Translations under genes and position numbers: made by a program
Shown: in pieces, positions 11,226-20,489 of the stretch
Layout of the letters: each line of letters starts with the position of its first letter
How positions within the stretch are numbered: position 1 is the first letter of the stretch
Notes under the pieces: model-generated
What the model was told of the DNA's origin: nothing
The model's input: the letters and a program-made list of their open reading frames with translations, nothing else
The model's database searches: none
Assembly: GCF_021869535.1 (NCBI RefSeq)
Contig: NW_026262668.1
Location: 22,635,732 to 22,699,731 of the forward strand
Length of the DNA stretch: 64,000 nucleotides
Direction: 5' to 3'
DNA from: Mytilus californianus
Taxonomy: Eukaryota; Mollusca; Bivalvia; Mytilida; Mytilidae

Positions 11226-11580
11226 TATACTATAAATATACTTTTAAAACTCTTTCTTCTTTTTTTTAAATCTTTTTTAGAGAAAACTATATTTGAGGTA
11301 TAATTGTCATGATTGTGCTGCTCTTAAAACTGTAGATTTGTTTTACTGTTCTCAGAAGCCAAAGGAAATACCGCTTGATAGACGTTTTCATTTATACTGG
11401 CAGATTAAAATAGTTTATTGTCTTTAAAAAATCCAGATTTTTTTCTAAATACTTAAATGAAATATTCCCTTTTGGACTTTCTCAGACTACTAAACCCGTC
11501 GTCCTTATCGTTTTTGGACCTTCATAGTAGAATTCCTCACAGAAATCTTCATGCAAAATTGTTACACTTTTCCATAAATT

Positions 11581-11593
11581 TATATTATTATTA

Positions 11594-11669
<76 letters not shown>

Positions 11670-11672
11670 CTT
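11581..11672 (+). repeat. (ATT)n microsatellite
   Basis: About 90 bases of nearly perfect TTA/ATT trinucleotide with one C interruption near the start. It creates long Tyr or Asn runs in the overlapping frames, which are not genes. Confidence 0.95.
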
Positions 11673-11771
11673 TCAGAGTATCTCCGTTGGTTTGATATGC
11701 ACGTGTTGCTATAATTTCAAAGATTTGAAGTAATTTATTATTTTTGCTACACAAAATTACAGTTGAGATAC

Positions 11772-12354
11772 AAAGGAGTAGGTCCGGTAAGGGCCGATTT
11801 TGGCCTCAAATTTCAGGTTCATCTGATGAAAAAATTTGAACACTTTTTAAACACTAAGTGTTTACTTCAGTCGATTCAATTAGTTTATGTGAAAGATTTG
11901 AACTGATTTAGTCATTAAAGACGCTCAAATTCAAGCTTAAATATGAAAAATCAATCAAATATGCCATAATATGTCACTTTGCAGATGTTTTTTGTCAAAA
12001 ATGAAAGTGGCCGTATCCGTGTTCATTCTCAACCTTTATATATGTTATGTATTATCATCAAATACAACTTTCATTTAAATATTAAGAATGAACACAAATA
12101 CGGCCACTTCCATTTCAGACGGAAACCGTCTAAAAATTAACCAAAATGCTAAAATTTCGAATATTTCAGTAATTAAGCATGACTTAATGATGCTAGTACC
12201 CGATACATGTGCATTGTATTGTCAGAAACAGCCCATATTTATGTAACAGAAGTATTCTACTTTTCAATGAATAGCTTAACGTTTACATTTTAACAATTTT
12301 GTAAAACTGCTATATTCTGGGACCAAAAAGGGGTCTTACTAGGCCTACTCCTTT
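11772..12354. mobile_element. 583-bp inverted-end element
   Basis: The left end AAAGGAGTAGGTCCGGTAAG and the reverse complement of the right end, AAAGGAGTAGGCCTAGTAAG, agree at 17 of 20 positions. An inner pair of arms (12,001-12,029 and 12,085-12,115) centres on CCGTATCCGTGTTCATTCT and its complement. No coding frame is seen. The target duplication is unclear, and the class is unassigned. Confidence 0.55.
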
Positions 12355-12389
12355 AACAAAGGTTTTATCAAGTTTAATCACAAATACAC

Positions 12390-12745
12390 AGGGAAATTCT
12401 GAACAGTACCCCTGTTCGCTAACGTCGCCAATGTCGCCAACAGTCTGAACAGTAACCCTGATCGCCATTGTCGCCAATGTTGCCAACATTTTAAACAGTA
12501 CCCCTGTTCGCCAACGTCGCCAACATTCTGAACCGTACCCTTGTTTGCCAACATCGCCAACAACGCCCACGTTCTGAACAGTACTCATGTTGGCCAACAT
12601 TCTAAACAGTGCCCATGTTCACAAACTTCTTAAAACATTCTAAATAGTACCCCTGTTATTCAAATTCTTCAACTTTGGAAACATTCTAAACAGTACCACT
12701 GTTCGTTTACTTTCTAAACATAACGCATGTTCGCCAACTTCAAAT
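12390..12745 (+). repeat. Minisatellite with GTTCGCCAACGTCGCCAAC
   Basis: Irregular units of about 50-60 bp contain ACATTCTGAACAGTACCCC followed by TGTTCGCCAACGTCGCCAAC, decaying rightward. The same core motif in reverse complement forms the minisatellite at 31,480-32,470, and a short decayed stretch lies at 22,970-23,080. The overlapping minus-strand frames are repeat products. Confidence 0.7.
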
Positions 12746-12769
12746 ATATTTGATGGTGTTTATATATAA

Positions 12770-12846
12770 CAACTTATTTGTTTCGCTTGCGTTTGTAACA
12801 ATGCATTTGATTTTAACGAAAGAAATCTCTGTATTACTGAAAAATG
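12770..12846 (+). pseudogene. Penelope-like fossil, part left of the DIRS insertion
   Basis: Read forward, GTAACAATG..TTTGATTTTAACGAAAGAAA.. gives VCNNAFDFNERNLCITEK, closely matching VCNNVLDFNERNLCITEK at the 19,182-19,574 fossil. The match stops at CTGAAAAAT, exactly where the DIRS element begins, and resumes at 18,330. This is the target of the DIRS insertion. Confidence 0.7.
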
Positions 12847-12887
12847 GAACAATTTGTTCCCAAGTTGAGATTTTTAATAATAGAGTT

Positions 12888-13068
12888 ATACCTACCAGTG
12901 AAAAATGACATTTATTTAATTAGAATATAATTCACGTTAACTAGTTCTCATCGCAAACATCTAGGTGATCTAGAAATAAAAACATCCCTAGGATGTCCGA
13001 TCACCCTACCTGTGTTACACACCCCAATACAGGTAAATATACAGGTATTCTAATCAGTTTTGATTTTT
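12888..13068 (+). repeat. DIRS left inverted terminal repeat
   Basis: About 181 bases from ATACCTACCAGTG to CTAATCAGTTTTGATTTTT are the reverse complement of 18,130-18,310, with one difference noticed (G versus A near the inner edge). The terminal 41 bases outside it (12,847-12,887) are unique to this end and include GGAACAATTTGTTCC, a palindrome. Confidence 0.88.
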
Positions 13069-13129
13069 GTCGTGTTCCTTCAATATACACATATCTAGAA
13101 ATTCATCTAGGGGATGGTGGTGGCCCCTT

Positions 13130-13246
13130 CACTGGTAGGTATAACTCTATTATTAAAAATCTCAACTTGGGAACAAATTGTTCCATTTTTAATAATATTC
13201 ATTATACCTACCAGTGAAAAATGACATTTATTTAATTAGAATATAC
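13130..13246 (+). repeat. DIRS internal complementary region
   Basis: 13,130-13,184 is the exact reverse complement of the left extremity 12,846-12,900. It is joined directly to 13,185-13,246, which is the complement of the right extremity. It therefore reproduces the junction of the two element ends, as expected if it templates circle formation in the DIRS replication model. Mechanism is established for DIRS-1; its use here is inferred. Confidence 0.88.
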
Positions 13247-13461
13247 TCACTGATTTAAAAGCAGTGTTGAATTCATTCAACGGTGGAGGATGAATTTCCT
13301 TCTCTTCAAGAAAAACTCCACAAACAAAATTTCTATCGAACAGGATAAAATACTATCACCATAACAAAAAACCCACTATTTACATCTATATACAGCTACA
13401 TGTTATACTGCAATAAACAAACAAAGTACCATACAAATAAATGAATTTGTATGCTTACATC

Positions 13462-14460
13462 CTATTCTAAAACTTTAGTAGCATCAAAATCTCGCAAATA
13501 AAACTTTGCGAAAGTTGATTCAACTGCCCAGTCGGCAGAATCTAAAATTGATTTCAAAGAAGCCCCTTTGTACAAAGCCCAACTTGGAGCTATAGCACGT
13601 GTTGAATGTGCATTTACTTTCATATTGTCATCATCATAAGCTATTCTAATAGCCTGAACAATCCAACTTGAAATAGTTGCGGTTGACACTGGTTTGTGTG
13701 GTTCATTTATTCCCAGAAAAAGTTTAATTCTTTCTGATTCACTTAACTTTTTCCGAAAATTCTTAGTTTTATCCAAATAAACTGAAAGAGCTCTTTTTGG
13801 ATCTATCAAAGTTTTCTCTGGAAAACTTGGAACAAATAATTTTTCTCCAAAATGCTTTTGTCGATCTTGCTTGGCTAAGCCATGTCTTACAAAAGTAATA
13901 CCCTTACACTGAACTCTCATTGACTTGTCATCAATACGGAGACTTTGCAAATCACTACATCTTCTGAATGTAGTTATGGCAACTAAAAACACTGTTTTTA
14001 AAGTTACATGCTTTAAATCAACTTCCTGCATAGGCTCAAATGGTTTCTTTTCAAGAGCCTGTAATAACAATTCTAAGTTCCATTCAGGTAGAATTTTTAC
14101 CTTTGGTGGTCTAGAATTAAATACACCTTTAATAATCCTTACTATGTTAGGGTGTTGGCCGACAGGAAAATTTTGCACTGGAGGTAACACTGCAGATAAC
14201 ATAGATCTATAACCTGCTATTGTCCTATATTGCAAACCAGACTGAAATAAATAAGCCAAAAAATCAGCGACCTGATTTAAATTTGCTGAATATGGATCAA
14301 TTTGTCTCTCACCACACCAGCTATTAAACTTTTCGAATTTTGAGGAATAGTCCTTTTTTGTACCATCTCGCCATGAAGCTGAGAGCAATGTTCTTGCTGA
14401 TTGAGAAAATCCCTCTGTTTTAAAACGTCTGTCGAAAGAAGCCATGCTGTCAGATTTAAT
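13462..14460 (-). CDS. DIRS tyrosine recombinase
   Basis: This integrates a circular DNA intermediate by strand exchange. About 330 residues form the recombinase at the end of a frame that stays open to 16,311; the upstream part only shadows the reverse transcriptase gene. The core-binding region begins near WRDGTKKDYSSKFEKF, a typical phage-integrase SAM-like N-terminal domain. The catalytic set is present: Arg in TTFRRCSDLQSL, HSTR (His and Arg), a Trp in SADWAVE, and the nucleophile Tyr in FAKFYLRD, 11 residues before the C-terminus. It overlaps the reverse transcriptase frame by about 180 bases and lies in a different frame (-1 relative to it). The start is uncertain; no obvious ATG marks it, and MASFDRRF near 14,447 is one candidate. 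Confidence 0.9.
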   Translation of the reverse strand: MKSDSMASFDRRFKTEGFSQSARTLLSASWRDGTKKDYSSKFEKFNSWCGERQIDPYSANLNQVADFLAYLFQSGLQYRTIAGYRSMLSAVLPPVQNFPVGQHPNIVRIIKGVFNSRPPKVKILPEWNLELLLQALEKKPFEPMQEVDLKHVTLKTVFLVAITTFRRCSDLQSLRIDDKSMRVQCKGITFVRHGLAKQDRQKHFGEKLFVPSFPEKTLIDPKRALSVYLDKTKNFRKKLSESERIKLFLGINEPHKPVSTATISSWIVQAIRIAYDDDNMKVNAHSTRAIAPSWALYKGASLKSILDSADWAVESTFAKFYLRDFDATKVLE

Positions 14461-16586
14461 ATTTCTGGATTTGGATGAAAAATTTTCATTTTGGCCTGAG
14501 ACAACAAATTGTCCATTACTGGTAGTCTTATTGGACAAGCTATCAGTAACTGCAAGATCTCCGTGTACCAGTGTCTCCTTGGCCACTGGGGCGCAATCAA
14601 AATTATCTGACAGTGGAACTGCCTCATATATTGCAATATCCTTGGAATCAGACAAATTGGGGGAAACACATACGCGTACATGTTCTCCCAAGGAATTGTC
14701 AGAGCATCCAAGGCCAAAGCATTGGGATGAGGAATCCAAGTGCAAAATATTTCTGTCTGGCGATTTTCCCATGACGCAAACAAATCTATCAATGGGGTTC
14801 CCCATATCTGAAAAATCTGCTGCACTATAGACTTGTTCAGAGACCATTCTGTCGGACAAACCTTTTCCCGACTCAAATGATCCGCTAAAACATTCTTCTT
14901 GCCCATAATGTGGGCTGCTTTCAAGACTATATTGTTTTGAATTGCTATCTGCCATAGCTCCCAAGTCAAGTAACATAAATTTGGGGACTTCGTCCCCCCT
15001 TGACGATTTATGTATTGTACTACGCTTGTGTTGTCGCTCCTTATCAGAACACATTTTCCCTTCAAAATTTTCAGAAAATGCTGAACTGTCAAAATTACAG
15101 CTTTCATTTCCAAACAATTTATGTGCAAAAGCTTCTGTTCCGAATTCCAAACTCCCTGAAAAATCTGTTTTCCAATATGACCCCCATAACCTGTCATTGA
15201 AGCATCTGTCGTTATGGTCACATTGATTTTCGGCAATTGCAAATATCGGCCTTTCAGCGTGTTGGCTGAATTTTTCCACCATAAAAGATGGTATTTCAGA
15301 TGTTGTGTCAATGGAACATGTGCCAACATATTTTTGCTGACTGGCCTCCAAAAACTTAACAAATGAAGTTGAATGGGTCTCATAAACAGACGAGCATTGG
15401 GAATCAACTCGATGCATGATGCCATCATCCCCAAAACTTTCAAAAAATCTAGAGCCAAATTCTGACCTAAAAGCATTTTTTCTAGTAATATCTGTAACTT
15501 CTCTATCCTTTCCATTGTTGGATAAACTAAGCCCTTGTCTAAATGAAAAACTCCCCCTAAATATGTTATCACTTGACTTGGAACTAGGCTTGATTTGTCT
15601 GTGTTTATTATAAAGCCTAGTGAAACCAACAGATTGAGACATTTCAGGCGATCCTGAACTAATTGCTGCTGGTCCTGATTGACTATCAACCAATCGTCTA
15701 AATATACTGACATTCTGATATTTTGAGTTCTCAGATATGCAGCTACCACTGACACCAGTTTTGTAAAAATTCGAGGAGCACATGTTGGGCCGAAGCACAT
15801 TGCTTTCCATTGATAACATTGATTTGCTATGCAAAACCTCATGTACGGACGATGTTTCTGAAATATTGGTACATGGAAATATGCATCGCTCAGATCTATT
15901 GAAATTGCCCAATCTTTTGGTTTCACTAGATTTATGACTTTGCTCATTGTGTCCATCTTGAAATGGACTTTCTTTAGATGTGCATTTAATGGTTTTAAAT
16001 TTGTCACGGGTCTCATTTTCCCGTTTTTCTTTGGCACCAGAAATAGTGTACTGTAAAAACCTGTGAGAGATTCCGGAAAATTCACTTTTTCTATAGCATC
16101 CTTTTCTAATAAAGAATTTATTTCTGCCAAAAATATATCTGTGTTTTTGTGAGATATTATTGTTTTCTTGATGCCTGTCCATGCAGGTCTTTGAAGAAAT
16201 TCCAATTTGTAACCTTCCTCTATTATTGAAAGTACCCACTGATCTGTTGTTATCATTTTCCAATTTTGAAGAAAATATTTTAGCCGCCCCCCTACCGGAA
16301 TCTCTGTACACATCATCAAACTTGAACCTACCTTTGAGTCAACTGTTGTTCTTTCTGGGGATCCGAAAAGACCCCCAGCTACTCTGACCAGTCTTGTTGG
16401 TCTTGTCCCTATTTGACTCTTTAGCAGGACCCTTATAGCCTTGATTGTCTCTTTGTGGCTGTCTCCCACTATTTGATGTTTTAGGCACATTGAACCTATT
16501 GTTATTTGAGCCTCGAGTCTTACTGGCATTAACAGCATTATGCTCAACATTGAACTTGGGATTCTTATTTTGCCAATCTCGGTCAA
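14277..16586 (-). CDS. DIRS reverse transcriptase / RNase H
   Basis: This is a 769-codon open frame; family-like sequence starts around residue 100. Reverse transcriptase motifs are FLVPKKNGKMRPV (about 182-194), ISIDLSDAY with Asp231, and the catalytic YLDDWL (295-300). RNase H follows with Asp461 in TTDAS, Glu493 in CLEMKA, Asp518 in RSDN and Asp569 in LADHLSR. The segment after it (WGTPLIDLFASWENR.., about 595-700) is the conserved tail seen in DIRS-type polyproteins. No stop interrupts it. The frame's first codon is TTG inside the gag frame, so a true start or a +1 shift from gag (overlap 16,339-16,586) cannot be decided by eye. Confidence 0.93.
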   Translation of the reverse strand: MTEIGKIRIPSSMLSIMLLMPVRLEAQITIGSMCLKHQIVGDSHKETIKAIRVLLKSQIGTRPTRLVRVAGGLFGSPERTTVDSKVGSSLMMCTEIPVGGRLKYFLQNWKMITTDQWVLSIIEEGYKLEFLQRPAWTGIKKTIISHKNTDIFLAEINSLLEKDAIEKVNFPESLTGFYSTLFLVPKKNGKMRPVTNLKPLNAHLKKVHFKMDTMSKVINLVKPKDWAISIDLSDAYFHVPIFQKHRPYMRFCIANQCYQWKAMCFGPTCAPRIFTKLVSVVAAYLRTQNIRMSVYLDDWLIVNQDQQQLVQDRLKCLNLLVSLGFIINTDKSSLVPSQVITYLGGVFHLDKGLVYPTMERIEKLQILLEKMLLGQNLALDFLKVLGMMASCIELIPNARLFMRPIQLHLLSFWRPVSKNMLAHVPLTQHLKYHLLWWKNSANTLKGRYLQLPKINVTITTDASMTGYGGHIGKQIFQGVWNSEQKLLHINCLEMKAVILTVQHFLKILKGKCVLIRSDNTSVVQYINRQGGTKSPNLCYLTWELWQIAIQNNIVLKAAHIMGKKNVLADHLSREKVCPTEWSLNKSIVQQIFQIWGTPLIDLFASWENRQTEIFCTWIPHPNALALDALTIPWENMYAYVFPPICLIPRILQYMRQFHCQIILIAPQWPRRHWYTEILQLLIACPIRLPVMDNLLSQAKMKIFHPNPEILNLTAWLLSTDVLKQRDFLNQQEHCSQLHGEMVQKRTIPQNSKSLIAGVVRDKLIHIQQI

Positions 16587-17988
16587 AATCTGCCCTTCTT
16601 TTCCTACCCTGACCTAATTCAGGTAATAAATCATTCAACTGATCCTTTTGTTCCTTGCGCTTTTCAAGGCATGACTTAAGACCATTCCCAAAAACACCTT
16701 CACCTGATAAAGGCAAATATTGTGTTTTGTCTTTAATATCAGACAATGTCACAAGACCTGAATCATATGATGCAGCCTTACGTCGGACTAAATGAAAAAA
16801 TGCACCAGTCCTACCTGACTGGTCTAAAGACTTCGTAGACATTGCAAACAAATCTTTAACAATTTGGCAACATGATTCTTTCTCCTCGTGTTCTAAAGAC
16901 GGAGAATTTTCGAGCTTCCCAAGCAGTGTACCCATTGTCTGTTGCATATACATGCCAGAAATCACATTCATACGAGACGCCATTTGCCCTTGAAAAGAAA
17001 GCTTCTCTATTTGTTTTAAAGGCTGTGTATGCAATTGCCTATGGCCAGTATCCCACGACTTTACTGCCTTTGGCCCATGGTTCTTTCTCATCATTGGCTC
17101 TAGCAAGTCGTCCAAACTAGGAACCTGCAAGAACTCTATAGCACTATCATGTACAGGAAAACAACTCCTGTATTCCTCTCTATAAGCAGAAAGTTTCTCT
17201 GGGTGCTGACACCGCCAGGAATTTTCCAAAATATTGACTTGTGCTTGATCCATAATCAAACCAACACTACCTTTATCATTGTTTGAGGCAAAATCCTCAC
17301 TAAACAATTCTGACAAAACATTATGTCTAGTATCTGAGCTTAACTCACTATCTTTGTTTACTTCATTTGAAACAGATTTTAACTGTACATGTTTCATAAA
17401 CCTTTCACCTTTTCTAGCAACACTACCTGTTGACTGTTCAACTCTAGCTTCGCTCTCATTGTCTGACTCATTATCAGAGCGAATATCTCCGAGTATATCC
17501 CTTTCTATAGGGTTAACATGTATAGATATTTCCGACCTTGCGTCGAAATCTGTGTTCCTAGACACTCTAGGAGAACCCAAATCCTCGTCTAGATTCGAAA
17601 CTAGCGGAATAATGGGTCTAGGGGTGTCAGATCTGAGCAAACCTTGCGTATCTCTATTCTGACCCCTTGAATCTGCATTAGTTTCAGATATGGGCATACC
17701 TTGTGTATCCCTATTCTGAACTACATTATCGTTATTAGCCCCTCTAACATTGGCCAACGATTGCATCATGTTAAATAAAGTCTCAAACTTATTATCAAAA
17801 TTGTCTTGCAAACCTTTTAGCTTTTGGTCATACTCTTGTTGTAATACCGTCGACTTAGAAGGTTTTTTCTTAGCTTTACCATTCTTGTCATTTCTGGACA
17901 TTGAACCATCTTTTTTCTCATTTGCAGGTAAAGATGGCGCATCTTTGTTTACTTCCGAATTCTCGTGCATCTCGAGATCGGAATCCAT
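16339..17988 (-). CDS. DIRS gag-like protein
   Basis: This is the putative coat protein of the element. The first ATG is at 17,988, giving about 549 residues. The N-terminus is acidic, then there is a Lys-rich stretch and a likely coiled coil (QQEYDQKLKGLQDNFDNKFE). NRDTQG occurs twice. A central region with YREEYRSCFPVHDSAIEFL and a helical block resembles first-frame proteins of DIRS elements. The tail is basic and rich in Asn, Gln, Arg and Gly, which suits RNA binding; no CCHC knuckle is seen. It sits first after the right terminal repeat, overlaps the reverse transcriptase frame and shares its frame with the downstream recombinase. The assignment is by position and composition rather than by a sharp motif. 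Confidence 0.75.
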   Translation of the reverse strand: MDSDLEMHENSEVNKDAPSLPANEKKDGSMSRNDKNGKAKKKPSKSTVLQQEYDQKLKGLQDNFDNKFETLFNMMQSLANVRGANNDNVVQNRDTQGMPISETNADSRGQNRDTQGLLRSDTPRPIIPLVSNLDEDLGSPRVSRNTDFDARSEISIHVNPIERDILGDIRSDNESDNESEARVEQSTGSVARKGERFMKHVQLKSVSNEVNKDSELSSDTRHNVLSELFSEDFASNNDKGSVGLIMDQAQVNILENSWRCQHPEKLSAYREEYRSCFPVHDSAIEFLQVPSLDDLLEPMMRKNHGPKAVKSWDTGHRQLHTQPLKQIEKLSFQGQMASRMNVISGMYMQQTMGTLLGKLENSPSLEHEEKESCCQIVKDLFAMSTKSLDQSGRTGAFFHLVRRKAASYDSGLVTLSDIKDKTQYLPLSGEGVFGNGLKSCLEKRKEQKDQLNDLLPELGQGRKRRADFDRDWQNKNPKFNVEHNAVNASKTRGSNNNRFNVPKTSNSGRQPQRDNQGYKGPAKESNRDKTNKTGQSSWGSFRIPRKNNS

Positions 17989-18129
17989 ACTCAAATAATT
18001 TTAAATTTTCAAATTTAACAATATAGTAATAATACTATGTTATTTAAAGAAGTCTTCAATAGAAAAAAACTAAATTACTAATTTTGTTTAAAACTTTGCA
18101 GCGACGAGAACATCTGTTCGCTAGCTCGC

Positions 18130-18310
18130 AAAAATTAAAACTGATTAGAATACCTGTATATTTACCTGTATTGGGGTGTGTAACACAGGTAGGGTGATCG
18201 GACATCCTAGGGATGTTTTTATTTCTAGATCACCTAGATGTTTGCGATGAGAACTAGTTAACGTGAATTATATTCTAATTAAATAAATGTCATTTTTCAC
18301 TGGTAGGTAT
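18130..18310 (-). repeat. DIRS right inverted terminal repeat
   Basis: This is the reverse complement of 12,888-13,068. The outermost 19 bases (18,311-18,329, ATTATTAAAAAT at the edge) are not shared with the left end, but their complement is found in the internal complementary region. It should contain the element's promoter; no specific core promoter was identified. Confidence 0.88.
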
Positions 18311-18329
18311 AATGAATATTATTAAAAAT

Positions 18330-18420
18330 TATAACACCAGGGTTTTCATTATCACAGACTAGTCAAAACATTGACTAAATTTTATCATTGATACAAAGAC
18401 TTAACCCATTTCTCTGACGT
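18330..18420 (+). pseudogene. Penelope-like fossil, part right of the DIRS insertion
   Basis: TATAACACCAGGGTTTTCAT.. continues the reading LHQGFHYHRLVKTLTKFYH, matching LHQGFRYHKLVKTFTKFYH of the 19.2-kb fossil, then meets a stop and loses similarity. With 12,770-12,846 it reconstitutes the interrupted target. Confidence 0.65.
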
Positions 18421-18540
18421 CAGTCTATTGTTCTTACAGTAGATTATTTTTCAAGAATCCACTGACCACTTCGTTAACTTAAGATAACTTATTTTATAAC
18501 TTTAAACTTTTAACTTACGATTTTTTATCCTCTCAAAAAC

Positions 18541-18640
18541 GAGTGGCATATGAAGGGTTCGAACTCGCGCGTATTTTCTTCATAATCAGTAGAGTCTTCA
18601 GTCTATGCATGATACCACTATACCACGAGTGCTGACATGA
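18541..18640 (-). mobile_element. tRNA-like relic (SINE-type)
   Basis: On the minus strand an A-box-like TGGTATAGTGGTATC and a B box GAGTTCGAACCC are ordered about 55 bases apart. The would-be acceptor arms do not pair, so this is not a functional tRNA. It is probably tRNA-derived SINE debris. Confidence 0.4.
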
Positions 18641-19181
18641 ATCAATATTTAAATAACATTCATAAAGCGCACAACTGTCAATATATGTCAATAAACTGTA
18701 TGTCTGTCTCAGAGATAATTCGCTTTTGTTATCTAATAAAATATATATACTATGTCTGGTTTTGTTCATGTTCTTTTCAAATTTATTTAAATTGTTTTAT
18801 TTTGGGCGTTATTTTTTAAGGAAGATTATGTTCTACATTTGAACGTTCTTGATTATAGTTATATAGCAGTATGGAAATATCTTAAAACAGAGTTTATTCA
18901 CGATGTCAGGTTTGAACATTGGTCGATTTTCAACATCGTTATAATGAACCGATTGGTCTTTATACGAGGTGGCTATTACACACTAGTTCTAAACACTAGA
19001 GAATCAAGGAATTGTATATATTAGTGCAATTCCTTGATAAAATAAACATTCATATGCTCATTACACTTGTCACTTTTAACGTACAAGGACTTTTCCTTTT
19101 TATCATAGCAAATACTTACTTATGGTTTTAGTCTTATAATGATATCGTACTATCAATATTTTTTTCTTTGTTTGATTATAA

Positions 19182-19574
19182 ATGGTCCAAATATACATCG
19201 CTCGTGTATGTAACAATGTTTTAGATTTTAACGAGAGAAATTTATGTATTACTGAAAAATTATTACACCAGGGTTTTCGATATCACAAACTAGTCAAAAC
19301 ATTTACTAAATTTTATCATCGGTATAAGGACATCATTCGTAAATATAGCTCAACATGCAGACTTCTTATACGTTCAGGTATATCACATCCAATTTTTTAT
19401 GGAAATATTCTTTATAAAGCACAAAAATGTCAGTATTCACCTCTGAAACTAACAAAACCTTTAAATAGACTTATCAAGAAGGGATATAGTTACGATACTG
19501 TTGTCAGGTCATTAAAGATTGCATATTTTGGCGTTAATATTGATTCACTTATAGGGTCTTTGCATCGGCACTAA
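19182..19574 (+). pseudogene. C-terminal fossil of a Penelope-like reverse transcriptase
   Basis: An open frame of 130 codons reads ARVCNNVLDFNERNLCITEK, LLHQGFRYHKLVKTFTKFYH, then KYSSTCRLLIRSGISHPIFYG. I recall this pattern from the thumb-side C-terminal region of reverse transcriptases in a large retroelement family of marine invertebrates, which I believe is Penelope-like. The catalytic palm is absent and sequence upstream is unrelated, so it is truncated. Further copies of parts of it lie at 12.8/18.3, 21.4 and 22.9 kb. The family name is less certain than the conclusion that it is a retroelement fragment. Confidence 0.55.
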
Positions 19575-20219
19575 ACACATTTATTTAAAAACCAGTTGTT
19601 GGCATGACACGGGTTATGTTCTTCTCATATATGTTATGATGGTATGATACTAAACCCCTAACGGGAAGGATTGTGCCTGATATTCATATGATGAAGACAT
19701 AATCTTTCAATCAGTTTAATTGAAGTCTGGAGCTGGCATGTCAGTTAACTGCTAGTAGTCTGTTGTTATTTATGTATTATTGTCATTTTGTTTATTTTCT
19801 TTGGTTACATCTTCTGACATCAGACTCGGACTTCTCTTGAACTGAATTTTAATGTGCGTATTGTTATGCGTTTACTTTTCTACATTGGCTAGAGGTATAG
19901 GGGGAGGGTTGAGATCTCATAAACATGTTTAACCCCGCCGCATTTTTGCGCCTGTCCCAAGTCAGGAGCCTCTAGCCTTTGTTAGTCTTGTATTATTTTT
20001 AATTTTAGTTTCTTGTGTACAATTTGGAGTTTAGTATGGCGTTCATTATCACTGAACTAGTATATATATTTGTTTAGGGGCCAGCTGAAGGACGCCTCCG
20101 GGTGCGGGAATTTCTCGCTGCATTGAAGACCTGTTGGTGACCTTCTGCTGTTGTCTGTTCTATGGTCGGGTTGTTGTCTCTTTGACACATTCCCCATTTC
20201 CATTCTCAATTTTATCACG
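19575..20219 (+). repeat. 3' region of the Penelope-like element
   Basis: Directly downstream of the coding fossil. From about 19,705 it matches the solo copy at 5,810-6,320 and ends CACATTCCCCATTTCCATTC then TCAATTTTA. Reverse-complement relatives form the dispersed repeats at 1-66/1,434-1,630, 26,930, 32,565 and 43,198. Confidence 0.6.
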
Positions 20220-20403
20220 TCAACATTGAACGGCTCTAATTTGAATAAAGTGTGATATATAAGCTACGACCGTAAAACTACTTCTTTGATTGTAAAACCA
20301 GAAACAAAATCATCGCCTTTAAATGAAAATGAAGTATATAATACCTCTAAGATTAAAACAATATTTTTGTCGAGAAAAAAATTACAATGAAAAAATTTCA
20401 ATT

Positions 20404-20485
20404 CGGGTACAAGGTTTGAACTTGTCACTGTTAATGTCACAGTTATGTTTTTCGGTACCAACGACTAGACGATCACGGCTATGAA
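20404..20485 (-). mobile_element. tRNA-like relic (SINE-type)
   Basis: The minus strand reads GCCGTGATCGTCTAGTCG..GGTACC, with CAAGTTCAAACCTTG as a T-arm-like B box about 50 bases later. The anticodon region is not credible. It is tRNA-derived rather than a working tRNA. Confidence 0.4.
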
Positions 20486-20489
20486 CAGC

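Larger units (their letters stand above)
12847..18329 (-). mobile_element. DIRS-like tyrosine-recombinase retrotransposon
   Basis: This is a 5.5-kb element read right to left. From its 5' end it has a right inverted repeat, a gag-like frame (to 16,339), a reverse transcriptase/RNase H frame (to 14,277), a tyrosine recombinase (to 13,462), an internal complementary region (13,130-13,246) and a left inverted repeat. There is no LTR pair, DDE integrase or protease. Flanks are CTGAAAAAT on the left and AAAAAT then TATAACACC on the right, with no duplication beyond the shared AAT. The paralogous unfilled site at about 19,250 reads CTGAAAAATTATTACACC. These are diagnostic features of the DIRS order. 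The main frames are open, so the copy may be young. Confidence 0.93.

Noticed and set aside
11457..11754. Frames encoding poly-Tyr or poly-Asn
   Set aside because: Generated by the (ATT)n microsatellite.
14460..16311. N-terminal two thirds of the 949-codon frame as a separate protein
   Set aside because: Overlaps the reverse transcriptase domains in another phase and shows no protein-like motifs; only the C-terminal recombinase is credible.
12847..18329. LTR retrotransposon or endogenous retrovirus
   Set aside because: No direct LTRs, no protease or DDE integrase; inverted repeats, a tyrosine recombinase and no target duplication place it with DIRS.
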